Of a DNA stretch of 64,000 bases, positions 23,098 through 35,165 are shown piece by piece. The notes under the pieces are model-generated. The model searched no databases and had not been told where the DNA came from. It saw nothing but the letters and a program-made list of their open reading frames with translations. A program made the translations under genes and the position numbers. The stretch's first letter is position 1, and every line of letters starts with the position of its first letter. The DNA lies in contig OU342807.1 in assembly GCA_910591455.2 (NCBI GenBank), positions 7,177,930 to 7,241,929 of the forward strand, written 5' to 3'. Source of the DNA: Pholis gunnellus (lineage: Eukaryota > Chordata > Actinopteri > Perciformes > Pholidae).

Positions 23098-26000
23098 AAG
23101 CTAATAACAAAAATGTTTACATATTTACTACATTTACGAACACCTCAAAGATAAGCCTTTCATTCGTGCGGTATTTCAGCTGAATGTTAAATTTGAATCC
23201 CCTCGCTGCAGTTCTTTCCTTGTATGACCTCATACTTCATCTCTTAAAGTTTGTTCATTAATATGTTTGGTCGGTCATCTACTGTGCATCGCTCTCTCTC
23301 TTTTTTCGTGTGAGTCTGAATGGGAAGGACAGTTTGTGTAACTGAAGGAATGTGAAGTTAAAGAAACAATAATAATGTAAAACCACCAGAGAAGCTAGGC
23401 GGCGCTAAAGCAACAGACTCGCTCAGTGTGTGCAGTGTGATGCAGAAGTCTTACACAGACTCAATACGCAATATAGCCAACAAGATATCATGGATTCAAG
23501 CCAAGGCAATCACCACGGCTAATCATTCACAATGAGGCCACTCACGCAACAACTGTCCTGAAACAACCCACACAACACACTCGCCTCTCTCTCTCGGACA
23601 CATACGCTTTAACCCGACACACGCACACTTGTGCACAGCAGGTATATCACAATTCAGTCACAGCAACCAGAGATTTAAAAATATTACTCTTTGACATATT
23701 TCCTTAACCTGATGTGTCTAGATTCTTAACCGAGAATACCTTTTAAACACTAGGAGGCTGGGAAGTGAGATCCAACAACACACCAGCAATATCGCCAGAC
23801 TTTAAGTGCCAAAGAGAAACTCCTCATACAACTCTGAAGATTGTCATATTCGTCTTCAGTGCTTTTAAATACCCTTTTTGGTAAAACTCCTGACCTCTCA
23901 TTACCCTGGTGGCTGGAACTCTAATGAGAATCCATTCAGGTTCATGATTATAATGAGCAAAACTCTTTAGTCACTGAATCCTATCGAGGTCAGAAGGATC
24001 CATTGCAACAAAAGTAGTAATAATAGCATGACACACTTACAAATGACCCCATCCATAATGTCACAAGATGATTTAGCTGGTATGGCTGCAAAAGTCATTG
24101 CCTAACACCAAAACGACATGAGTGATGATGTCGTGCTCTTCTCCGATGACATTATTTGAACTATTGAGCACTTCTCTAATCAATGGCTGGGTAGAGCCGA
24201 GGCGCCTGAGCTCCAACTGGAGAAGGAATAGCACATTGATCTGAGAATCTCTAATAAATGGCTCGGATTAAGGAGCTTCTGCTCAGATTGAGTGGCTTCA
24301 GGTGGATTTCAGGCCAATATGCAGATAGTTTTTATTGATAAAGCATCAATTCAAAAGTAGTAAAAATAACAAGTATGTAAACTTTACTATACAACAGTGT
24401 GTGGATGGTGCCAGAATTATTTCCCGGTCATATTATTTGAGTAAAATATAATTTTTCTTGTGTTCTATTTCATAGTTTGTCAGTAACTTATCTTTGGCAA
24501 ATGTTGTGGTTTTTTGATGATCAACTGTTTGTCTTGTTGATAATTCTTTAAAATATAAAAAGCAACACATGGAAAAAGCTGAGGGTGCACAAGACTGACC
24601 CCATTGCACCCTGGACATGCCTCAGTTCTATTTTACCGTGCATTGCGGTTATGTCATCATTTTCAATAACATTTCTGTAACTTGCCGCAACGGTGAGAAA
24701 GCTCCATGTGTACAGCAGTATCACTTCTAAAGTTACACAGGGAGGGCAGAAACCTTATTACTGAAGAGCGTTGTTTAACATTTCATTATCAGTGTAGATT
24801 TAGCAGCTGGCAGGAGTGCCGAGGAATGTTTGCAACCCGTTCAAAGTCTTTGTGCGGATTCAGATTCCACAACAGATCCTCTATGAACCACGAGATGATT
24901 AACAACGAGAGATCTTCAAATTATGTAATTTTCAAAAATTCTTTATTCATAAAAAATGAATATTCAAGAGTTTCTCTACATGTTGGTGAAAAAGCTGATG
25001 TTCTCTACTCTTCTTTGGATACATTATTTTATTCCTTTAACGTTTTATTTATTCATGCATTTTTCTTGACTTGTCAAATTTAGGGACACTGCGTCAAATG
25101 ATGTTGATATCAGCTATTCATGACTGTAAAATGGGTAACCTGCTTCTGGTTCATATTCTAAAGGAGAAAACTATTGAGGCCATGACCTCTGTGTTGTTAC
25201 AGCTCTGCCATCACAGACATTACTCAATTCTGAGGAGTTTCAAGCCTTCTAAAAGTTCTTTCATGTAACCACCATTGTTGAAAAATGACTGTGTTGATCT
25301 CCTTTAAGACAACCCAGCATGCAGACACATAAGAAATGCTATGAAATAACAATAAAAATATAATGAAAGACTTCAATCAGACTTTAATGTCAACTAGTTC
25401 CACCCAAGATGCACAGACGCCCCCTTGGGCTTTGTGATGAAATTGAATGAAACCACTTTAAAAACACCAAATGATGATAGATTTCCAATTTCCCTTTCAA
25501 AATTGAAATGTTTGTTGAAGGGATTATGAAATATTGTGACTCCACAGAAAGAAAAGTAAAACATATGCTCTAAGAACACAACACAGTCTTGGCGTACAAG
25601 AGAGTAACTGCAGGAGATTATAAAAGGACCTTTATCAAACTGTTGGGCTTTTTAAACAAGGTGTAGTTCAAGTTGATGTCCAGAGAGAGGCAGCACTGTA
25701 TGCTTTTCTGAATGTGTGCAAAGACAGGGCCTCCGTGTGGCACAGTGTATGTGTGAGGGGGTTTCAGAACAGCACAAGCAGCAGCGTGTAGCTACAGTTT
25801 TCTTTTTTTCCTGTCTGAATGCCCGGCAGCTTCATGTCGATGTGAGTGACAGCTGTGTTTAGCATGTGTAGTTTATAGCCTGCGAGTCTCAGATGTTCCG
25901 TGTTCTGACACTTGAATGGCACACGAAAAATGTACAATCTCCCTTTAAAGAATTGTTAATTAACTCGTGTCCATTCTCAGCAACAATGCAGCCTGGATGC

Positions 26001-26394
26001 ACAATGTTTACTGCTGGATTCTCAATTCATCCCATTGTGAGAAAACTCTACTGACACTGATTTACATATAACAAGATCAATCTTACCACGAGACAAACAG
26101 TGGAAACAAAAGAGCAACCCACTGGCTGTCATTTGCAATCACAAGTATAGAATAAATCCATACAGAGTGAACTCATCCACTGTAATTAAGAGGTTTAATT
26201 TTCTCTCAGCCCACGACTCACACTAAGGCTTTTTACTCATTTTATTGTACGTACAGTAACAAGGATAGTTGCTGTCAACTCAAGTATTCTTCACTTTACC
26301 ACAGCGGCCGATCTGCTTGCCCTTCATGTGTGCGTGTGTCTATGTGTGTGTGTGTGTTTGTAGTTGGAGGAGCTCAGCCCAATAGAGAGAGCAG
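23098..26394. other. Non-coding, no recognised feature
   Basis: Downstream flank of CYP4V2. No exon of KLKB1, F11, MTNR1A or FAT1, the next human neighbours, was recognised. MTNR1A exon 2 and the large FAT1 exons would give long open frames, and none is present. Confidence 0.5.
26343..26358. repeat. (TG)n microsatellite
   Basis: Eight uninterrupted TG units within a longer TG-rich tract. Confidence 0.85.
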
Positions 26395-26439
26395 AGCAAA
26401 TTTGCGCTGCAGCATGATAATAAACGACATCAAAACATT

Positions 26440-26730
26440 AAATACCAGGTTTCGGAGCGTATCCGTACCTTCAGATAACGTAAAATGCGAATGCTCTTGC
26501 CAGAGCCAGTGTCCATTCTGGGCTGCTGTACAAACATGGCGGCGCAAGATGGTGGACTCCGTCGAAGACGACCCACTCCATATGTAGCTATAAATGTCTT
26601 TTTTTAAGCTGACGAAAACACTACGATTCTTAGTTTTAAGAAGATTATACACTGATGAACACTTTGTTATGAAAATTGCATTCCATTGCTGCCGATTAAT
26701 CCCCTTAAATGTCTCACATTGTTCCTTTAA
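26440..26730 (+). repeat. Abundant teleost repeat, 5'-truncated
   Basis: The segment contains ATTCTGGGCTGCTGTACA, ACATGGCGGCGCAAGATGG, GGACTCCGTCGAAGACGACC and a TTCCATTGCTGCC block, and ends in TTGTTCCTTTAA. I recognise this order from a very common non-coding fish repeat. The expected left terminal repeat was not found, so the copy looks truncated. Confidence 0.55.
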
Positions 26731-28516
26731 TTATAAGAAATTAGGTATTAGTTCAAATTTGACCGCTTTTGTATTGTAAGTATTGTCTGTGTGGCACATC
26801 AAATCACCATATTTTTCCACAGAAAGGGTACAAAGAGATACAGACTAACACAAATTTAGTTTTGGTCTTTGAATAAAAATTGTTGACAAAGAAGACTCCA
26901 GCCTTATCCTTTCAATAAGACAATAATAACTTATTTTACTGTACTGGCAGGGATGATTAAGACGATATTCAATGTTGAAAGACAACAAAAAAGAAGCAAC
27001 AAATCACTTAATTGTATCAACAACAACTGGTGTATTTTTTGGGTATTATTCACGGTTTCCATTGTGCTTTAGTCCAGTCTTGTAGGACACCATAAATACT
27101 ACAACAACCCATTCCTGAAAGTCACAAACCATGACTTTAACCTTTCGTTTATTGATGTTAGCTTAAAACAATAGTCTAATCCCTGTTAATGACCCATTAA
27201 GATCAATAGAGTAGATTGAGGCTGCAGCTACCTCGGCACACAAGGTGTAGTGGGACGTTGTAGTATTTATATCTACATCTCCATAATGGCTTATAGACCT
27301 CCCTGGCCCACAAAGCAACACCAGTGTTGAGGAGGATAGGATGCGACAGAATCCCTGGATCTGACTGAGCACCATGCTGGAGCTTCATGACACACTGCTA
27401 TCTCTATTGGTCGCTTTCAGTCACTCTCCCGCACACATGCATGCAAACACTCACAGTAAAACCACCCACTTGTTTTCAGCCCCTCTCCTTTCTCCGCCAT
27501 CCTCAGTTCAGTCTATTTTCACATCAAATGAATGCCCCTATTAGGGGCCAAACTCAAATCAGGATTGTGTCGTCCAATATGAAACGAGGCAGGGGGATGT
27601 GGATGGAGAGAATGAAGGAGAAAGAGAGAGATTAAATGGAGGGAAAGCAAGTGAGGTATCAGGTCGACTGAAAGCGTAAGAGCAGAAGTCTGAAGGAAGG
27701 ATAGATTGAAAGGATGAGGAGCAATGATCACACTGCAGTCGCAGCAAGGAAAGCATTTCTTGGCGTTAAAATAAACCCATCTGCCTGCCATCTTTACTGT
27801 TCCCATAGAAACACGTGAGCCAGTTAGCCCCGAACGTTGAGGTGGACCGGTGTGCATTGCTCAAGGCGCCGAGGCCACGCATTCCTCCCTTCCTTTGAAG
27901 TACACGGATACTTCATCTCACAGCTAAATTGTTTGAAATGTGGGTCATGGCTCCAATTTTACTACAGTGGGGTACGACTTAAAATCCAGCCTCAGCTCAA
28001 TATATCAGTGCTTAGTCCCTCTTGTACTTTGACTCCAGAATAATCTTCCTACAGTCATTTCTCATTAAGCAGAAGACTTCCTGGACATGTTTCGTGTTAA
28101 GTTTCAATTATAAGTAGCCGCGGGTAAACAACGGTGTTGGATTGGAGTCAAAACAATTTGCTGAAGCAGCTGATGAGAAGGATCGGGAACTTTAATAAAA
28201 CGTTTGTGCACCTAAATATTAAATAACCAGATTTTTCTTTTTAAATCTGTTATTTACTAGAACATATATCATGGTATTACACTGTACATTTGAAGGCATT
28301 GTAGTCCTGTATAGATATTGGATACCTTATATGGTAGACTCTGCCACAAGCGTATGAATGTGTGTGAATGCTGACTTGTGTTGTAAAGCACAGAGTAACT
28401 AGAAAGATACAACATAAATAATCACGATACACATAAACCAATAAACTCAAGAATTGTATTTCAGCAATAACAGACATTTGATCACTGCTATGAATAATAC
28501 AAATGTTTGCCAAAGT
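26731..28516. other. Non-coding, no recognised feature
   Basis: No exon or transposon protein is evident. A purine-rich stretch at about 27580-27730 gives chance ORFs on both strands. Confidence 0.5.
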
Positions 28517-28521
28517 TAGAT

Positions 28522-28991
28522 TGTCATGATTTATGTTTTGGTTTCGTTCTTTATTCAGTTTTATTTAGATGTTCCCTGCCTCTTGTGTCTTGCACTTTAT
28601 TTCCTGCCTGTCTGTGTCTCACCCCTGTGCTTGTCTGCCCTTCCCTTAATTAAACACTGCTGCGTAATCACAACTGCACCTTCCCTGTGTATTTAAACCC
28701 TGTGTGTCCCTTGTCTCAGTGTTGGATCGCCTTTGGTGTAACCTGGTCTGTCTGTTCGTCCGCCTGCCATTTCTCCGCGGTATGTTCCCTGTTTCGTGTC
28801 TGCTCCCCTCTGCCGTGTTCCCCGTTTTTTATTTTCATGGACTTTTTATGACTTATTCTTTGGACTTTTGATTCACACGTTTTTGTGTTGAATACTTTTT
28901 TGTTTCCATTAAATCCACATTCATCCTACCCTCCGTTTCCCTTGTCTCCCTGCATTTGGGCCCAGCCCTTTATTCTCCGCAAAACCTAACA
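28522..28991 (+). mobile_element. Solo-LTR-like element with 5-bp target duplication
   Basis: This 470-bp element starts TGTCATG and ends CCTAACA, so it has the TG...CA ends of a long terminal repeat. It is flanked by perfect 5-bp direct repeats TAGAT at 28517-28521 and 28992-28996. It is pyrimidine-rich on this strand, has no ORF, and carries an ATTAAA polyadenylation-like signal near 28909. Its general layout resembles the element at 61772-62201. No internal retroelement region is attached, hence the solo-LTR reading. Confidence 0.6.
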
Positions 28992-28996
28992 TAGAT

Positions 28997-30538
28997 GGGC
29001 CGGAGGTGGGTTGAGGTTAAATATTACAGGGTCCCTCTGTCCCCCTCTATTGTATTTTTTGAACCGTAGTACATGACAACTACTGCACAAGACTGTGGTG
29101 GGATATCAAGGCTAGTTTAACAGCTTGATGACATGTGGAAATGATCACATTCCAGGTTCTTCACATTTAAAACGAAAAAAAGGTTATCAGTAGCCTACGG
29201 TGTTGAAAATGTCATCCCAGTATTGCAATAAAAGCTCAGTCAGTGTAGCTGTCAGGCCAGCCTGAATATGGAATGGTACAAATACAGAGGGACATCTGAT
29301 AAGACCTCTGTGCGAGTTCTCCCTACTGTAGTGGAAGACAGAAACAGACAGAATGAGAGAGGAGATTTACATGCTTCTCAAACCCTGCACCTTATCAGAC
29401 TCTCCGACTTGGCTGCTCCGCGAGCCCCCAGGGTGCCCAGTGGGCTAAAGATGGAGAGGAGAAAAAAAAAAAGAAATGAACTGTATGCCGAATGGATAGC
29501 GCTGCATCCAAAAATTGCCCTGAAACAGAGAGCAGTGGAGTGTGTTTAAAAGAAGCAAAAGTAGCATAATCATTAGCGGGGCCTGACACGACCAAGGTTA
29601 AAGCAGGACTGAATCCTTAGCAGCTCCATATATGAAGAAGAAGTATCACAAAGAAAAAGTCCACTCCTCTTCCCTCCAACACATTCTTGTCCAAAAGCTG
29701 AACATGTTGTCCAAAGATGGATATTAAAACTTAAGCTTCAGGGTCCCTCTAACAAGTGACTTTGTTTTTCTGCCAATCAATTTGTTTTTCTTTAATCACA
29801 GAGGTTGCATTAGAATAACTGCTCCCACTTTAGACCTCTAGTTCTCAAGCCCTTTCACTGTCTGTTGAGCTTAGAGTATTTAAAGTCTGGACCTTGTTGA
29901 GAACTGGGCCATTTATGTGAACACAAATAATTCAATAATAAAATGATATTACATCCCACTAAGTCACTTAATCCATTATATTTATCTTGCCTGTATTTGA
30001 AAGGATGAGCTGTAGTAAAACCTGCACATAACAGTGATGCAGGATGACGTGTGACGGGTTAAAAACGGCCTGACCAAACAACCAAAACTGCTATGGAATA
30101 TTTATTCTGGCAGCTGTTTGCCCAAATATTAACTGTGCATGACGGGGGAGGCAAATGTGCCCTGTTTATTTGGATTGAAGCGGACTTGTGTGTATTTGTT
30201 ACTCTCTACCCGTCCTCACCTTGTGTGGACAAAATCAGAGTGACCTTAGCAGAAGCCGGTTCACTTCAAATTACGCCACACAATTAAGATATTAGATGTA
30301 CCGAGAATATGTGCGTCCGCTCATCTGCAGATGAAACAATACGCCAGAAAAATAAATAAAAAAAGCTCAATAACTCCATTCCTAACCGCACGTCCATCTC
30401 TCCAGTGCTCCAATCACCTTCCCATAAAAGGCAATTCTTTATACTGAATTGGTTTGATTCAAAGTCAACAAAGCTGGTAAGAAGCATTGATTGTCACTCA
30501 ATTATAAACTGTAAAAGTGAATATTAATATGTTACAAA
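28997..30538. other. Non-coding, no recognised feature
   Basis: Short chance ORFs only. Nothing with recognisable homology was seen. Confidence 0.5.
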
Positions 30539-30680
30539 TTAAAAGGAGCAGTTTTATATTTTGGGAAATGCCCTCTTTTGCTTTCTTTGTATCGCACAGT
30601 TACGGCAGTTTATCTACTTTTCTAATTATAAGCAAGAAGGCAAATCAGCATTTTCCCAAAATGTCAAACCACTCCTTTAA
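30539..30680. mobile_element. Short inverted-repeat element (MITE), TTAA ends
   Basis: The 142-bp element has imperfect terminal inverted repeats of about 33 bp. The left end reads TTAAAAGGAGCAG...TTTTGGGAAATGC, and the right end is its reverse complement with a few mismatches. TTAA stands at both outer ends, which would fit piggyBac-type TTAA insertion. It is non-coding and non-autonomous. Confidence 0.65.
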
Positions 30681-30886
30681 CCACCATGGTGACAGACATT
30701 TGTTGGTGCTGCGCTCAAAACATTACTACATAATGAGGGCTTTCCTGAAAGAGAGAATTTGTTCTCAATGAGCTCCCTTCTATGCAAATAAAGGTTTGAG
30801 TAAAACAGTTTTTCCATTAAACAGCTAAATTGAAATGTAAAAAATAGCTCCCCAAACATCTGAAAACTGTTTAGAAATGTTGTAAA

Positions 30887-31016
30887 TGGGCTGCATTCAT
30901 GGAGCGCTTTTCTACCTTAAAGGGACAAAGCGCTTTACAATTTTTGCTTCTCATTCACCCATTCACACATCGACGATGGCGGAGCTGCCACGGGCCTGCA
31001 CATCGGGAGCAACTTA
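30887..31016 (-). repeat. SINE-type fragment, reverse orientation
   Basis: The segment with AAAGCGCTTTACAA, TCACCCATTCACACATCG and GATGGCGGAGCTGCCAC is, in reverse complement, the 3' body of a tRNA-derived fish SINE of the kind seen at 57266-57540. The tRNA-like head is missing. Confidence 0.5.
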
Positions 31017-31831
31017 AAATCCTACTTTGTCTATCAGCTGTTTGGTACTGTGCAGATAGCAAAGTGTTTATACAGCTTTTTCAAGTAAGACGGTTGTTTG
31101 CTACGACTAAAAAGGACACTGATCAGAGCGGTGAGACTCAAACTAAATCAACATAATCTCACAGAAATATGTTAAACCACAACCTCGTAACAGCGAAACG
31201 GAAAACAATTTAAAGTTTGGGTTAAGCAACAAACTCACTTAGGTTTAGAAAAAAACAACATAATGGTTGTCCCTAAGATAAGTACGTAAACACATTAAAA
31301 ACGCAACTTCACAATGACTCAACAACATGAACACTGGTCTCGAACATCAGTCTCCTTTGGTACATCCCAAGTCTCTTACCCGTCTTTTCCTCAATCCTCT
31401 CTTAAACCAGAAGTTGTTCTGCGCCGCCATATTGACGCCCGTCCCAAAGCTCCTATTTCTGCACTGAGGAGCGAGGATCGAGGAGGGATATATCTGAGGA
31501 GCCATGAGCAAAGATGCACGAGAGCAGCCTTCCCGGGAAGTGGTGCAGCATGAAAAGTCGACATCTGGAACATTTGAATGAGATGGCAAAGAAACTACAA
31601 GTCACTACGGTCACAAAAGTGCCAGCGATTATATATGTAGCTTATTGTAAGGCACCACACTTAAGCTTTTACGACTGGCATGAATTAAATGGCATATGTG
31701 AGAATAAACATTGCTCATAACATATAGACTTTGAACGGTTTCACAGGTGAATAAGATCTCGTATCCGTCGGTCACATTAACAGACGCCCTTTTATGAGAC
31801 ATCACTATCATGTAGGAATGCCACAAGGTTA
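31017..31831. other. Non-coding, probable repeat debris
   Basis: A GC-richer patch near 31420-31550 (GAGCGAGGATCGAGGAGG) resembles fish repeat debris. No gene is supported. Confidence 0.35.
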
Positions 31832-31869
31832 CATCTTTATGATCTCTCTACAGAGAGATCATAAAGATG
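31832..31869. repeat. Perfect 18-bp inverted repeat with 2-base loop
   Basis: The left arm CATCTTTATGATCTCTCT (31832-31849) and the right arm AGAGAGATCATAAAGATG (31852-31869) are exact reverse complements separated by AC. It lies about 200 bases left of the Harbinger-like ORFs and may belong to that element. Confidence 0.9.
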
Positions 31870-32061
31870 ATGGGCCTGGAGGGATGCCTCACCTCCACAC
31901 AGGACTCCAAAGAAATGTAATAAAGAAAATGTAAGGTGAGATGTTGGATTTATTTATGAGCTCAGGTCACTTCCATGCAAAGCACTAGTGACTCTGATAT
32001 AATGCATCCATTTCCAGTGCTTTTAGTGTGTCTGCGTGACACTGATAAATCCCCTTAGATA

Positions 32062-32424
32062 TTTTAAAGGATCTTAAAAATCAACGAACAGGGACCGGGA
32101 CAGATGGAGGGGAGGCCACAGCAGCTACTTGGCCACGGTTTTCCCTAAAGCTTGAGGCCGTCGGGAGGCGGCCCTCTATTGAGCCCCCACTCCTGATGGA
32201 CTCATGTGTTGGGGGAAACTATGAGCCTGTGGCTGATGTATCCCCCCCCCCCCAGTGGTAGTGGCTCATCATCCTCTGGAGCTGGGGCAGCTACTTGTGG
32301 CCAGGCATGTGAGGAAGAGGGTTCTGCACAGCCTGGCACAAGTAGCTGCACCACCACGGAGCAGGATGATGATGAGCCATCCACCTCTGCTTGTTCCCCG
32401 GCCACAAAAACGACGAGCCATTAG
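32062..32424 (+). pseudogene. Probable Harbinger Myb/SANT-like partner protein, C-terminal part
   Basis: PIF/Harbinger elements usually encode a transposase plus a Myb/SANT-type DNA-binding partner. An open frame here reads DLKNQRTGTGTDGGEA, then a low-complexity Pro/Ser/Gly and acidic linker (SPPPP, SGSGSSSSGAG, EQDDDEPSTS), ending in TAG at about 32424. A +1 shift restores a basic helical stretch (RAALMDFIKRRRKNAF) to about 32503. The RTGTGGGE-like motif and acidic linker are what I expect of such proteins. It is convergent with the transposase remnant at 32930-33600. Identification rests on pattern memory and the N-terminal SANT fold is not visible. Confidence 0.4.
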
Positions 32425-32929
32425 GGCGGCCCTGATGGACTTTATAAAAAGGAGGAGGAAGAATGCTTTCAGGCTGCACAGACTAACACCGGTAGATTTT
32501 TAGATATTTGTATTTATTTTCCAAAAACTTTGTGTTAAGGACTATTTATTTTATCATGTTTGACAGTATTTTTAGTCAGACCATGTTTAAAATAAATTTT
32601 AGTCTTTCTTCCCGGGTCAACGATGGTAGTTACATAAGTCAAAGGTCGTTTTCAAACATTCCTTTTCAAGAGTTCTCCGAGGACGAAAGTGAGGCATAAC
32701 ACTTTGTTCCAAGTTATAAAATCACAGCAGTTCATAAATATTTATACACCGTATAATAAGTACATTTATAAGCGCACACTGTAAAAGATGTGCTGAGCTG
32801 AATCGCTCAAATGAAAATGCAGACTTTCCAAAACAGGTAAGGAGATGTTGAACTTGTATACAGCACACAAATGACTTTAATATAGTTTAGAAGAGTATCA
32901 TATGACACAAACTGAATGGCATTTCAGAA

Positions 32930-33600
32930 ATATACATAACTACAAATTAAAAAAGGCGCTTCAAAGGCTTAGCATAATGTGTGGCATCCCAGGCCTTCAT
33001 GTCCCAAAGGTCATGATGCTGGTTGAAGCGGTTCTGCGCACCCCCCCATGCAGTGGTTCTCTATATGGGGTGATAATGGTCTCGCCATAAAGGAGTAGCC
33101 ACCATCACCCAAAATCAAATACCATGAATAGAGTGTGAAAGTAATTACTTACCTGAGGGAGGATACAGAGCCTCTTTGTAGATCCTGCTGTTCTTCAGGA
33201 CTCTGGTGTCATTGATGGAGCCAGGATACCCCACAAAGCTGTTAATGAGTCCCTTCTCATCACATACTGGCTGCATTTGTATGGATGGGATAAGCTTTCT
33301 GCTGAGGTAATCCTGGCCATCCGGTCCTGGGGGGGTGGTGGTGGGGTGTCTTTATGCGGACATGGCAGCAATCAACGGCCCCCACACACCTGGAGAACAC
33401 TGGGCTGTTGGCCAGCTGAGCAAATGCGTGGCCAACCTCACCCAGTGCTCCAGCGATGGGCAGTTTGAGGATCTCCTGGCGAAGGGCAGCAATTTTTTCC
33501 ACTCCACTGTGCACCAGGCTGCAGACTTGGGAACATTGAAGGCCCGGGACACCTGCATGATAAGCCGTGTGCCAACCAGTTTATAGCAACCAGTCAATGC
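32930..33600 (-). pseudogene. PIF/Harbinger transposase remnant (HARBI1-like)
   Basis: Reading right to left on the minus strand, different frames give in order LVGTRLIMQVSRAFNVPKS, TVEWKKL, EVGHAFAQLANSPVFS, CVGAVDCCHVRIKTP, then IQMQPVCDEKGLINSFVGYP, GSINDTRVLKNSRIYKEALY and finally ILGDGGYSFMARPLSP. These are the ordered blocks of a Harbinger DDE transposase; VGA-D and the G-IND region carry the acidic residues expected at the catalytic site. At least two frameshifts break the reading, so it is not functional. The nearby plus-strand ORF at 32062-32424 is the likely partner gene. Family assignment is strong; terminal repeats and the 3-bp target site were not located. Confidence 0.8.
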
Positions 33601-34254
33601 ACCTCATGTGACCAGCCCTGTGTGTTCTTTGATGGAAAAATACAGGAAATAGTTGCTTCCCACACCTATGCCTTTCTTTCTTTGATTATTCTTAATTCTG
33701 CAACCACTCACAAAGCAAATGTTATTTTCACTTATATAGGCCTGGTAGCTTCTTCTTTCAATAACTTCACGAGTTACAGCTGGTAGTTTATCAACACACC
33801 TAATGACGTCCTACATTTAGCTGCTGAATGGCCGTCAGTGAACTGTATTGCAATTGAGGTGTTAATAAGCATGAACACATATCCTTGTTAGTATTGCTTT
33901 TCCTAACCAGTTTATCGTCTGCAATCCAGGAAATATTAATCAATGTGGTCTTGGGTTGTTGATATAATGTCACTTTTGTTTTTGAAATTATGTTTTTTTT
34001 ATTTACCCAATGCGGCAAAATGAACCAAACTGGTGTTAGTTTATTCGTTTTTAAGGATAGCTTTTCTCTGTTTGTGCTAATTAACTCTTCATCTATACAC
34101 TTTATTTTGGTGGCTATTGTTTGTGTGTTAATGTAGCAGTAATCTATTCAGGGTTTTCTGCTAGAAATCTCCCCGGGTTAAAGAAAACAATCCTTCTTGG
34201 TCAGGTTTAGAACAATATCCTGCTTTGAACTGAAATAAGACCCTTTCTGGCAGA
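33601..34254. other. Non-coding flank of the Harbinger remnant
   Basis: This may contain the right end of the Harbinger element. No inverted terminal repeat was identified. Confidence 0.4.
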
Positions 34255-34450
34255 AAGCCCTGAAGGGATACTTCTCCTGTGTGCACTGTCAGCAGCTCCA
34301 GCTGTGCTTTTCAAAATAAACTTCTGTCTACACAGGAAACAACTTAGGTCTAATCAACGGAACTACTTAGTTTTAGGAAAATATCTTGGTTTGGATTAAA
34401 ATAACTACGGAAGTGACGTTACTTAAGTAGAGAACTTGACTAAACAACGT
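34255..34450 (+). repeat. Dispersed repeat related to 20095-20409 and 61152-61490
   Basis: It shares CTTTTCAAAATAAACTTCTG and the following TTAGGAAAATATCTTGGTT-type block with fish repeats of this family. Only the central part is clearly alignable to the other two copies. Confidence 0.5.
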
Positions 34451-35165
34451 TGAATTGTCGTTTCACAGAGGCCATGAAAAACGGTCTGCTGGCTCAAACA
34501 CAGGGTTTTGTTTGATCCACCTTGCGTCCGCCCTGTGTGTGTTTTTGCAGTCTTTATACTTTCTGGTTCATGATTACCTGGCTTTCATACAAATTGATTA
34601 TGTGGGATTTCTGCGAATTACAGCAAATTTATTTTTGTAGGTATAGCTACGAACGCTCCAGGAGAATGCATCCTAATTTACTGTAATTTCTCATCTTTCT
34701 GTTTGATCACACTGAACAAAGTTGTGGGCATTTCCAACCAAACCATACGCTTAAAGATGCTAAAATGCTATGCAGAGCTAAGGGGGATTGCACAGTCGTG
34801 GGATAATATCGGTGGGTTTTAAACTGCGAGGGACCGACTTTAAAGTACACAAAGTCATATTAGCCATTGTTAAAAATAAACGTGACTAGTATTGTACACA
34901 CACACACTGGATCTGACAGCAGAAGATTAGGCGAAGATGGGCTTTCACACAATCACTGAGATTATCCTGCTGACTTTTCTGACGTCAACGCAACTTCTGA
35001 TCTCACAGCAATTTGCTAGATTCAACATGACAGCTATCAAAACATCAGGGCAGTCAGACACCCACACTCAGATTACTGTTCGCTAAAAACAGAAATAAAA
35101 GTCACAGTTAACCGCTGCACCTGTTAATTAAACTAGTGAGGATTTATGATTCACTGGATCACATT

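Noticed and set aside
26440..26587. Short coding exon with the reading MVDSVEDDP
   Set aside because: The sequence is part of a common non-coding fish repeat.
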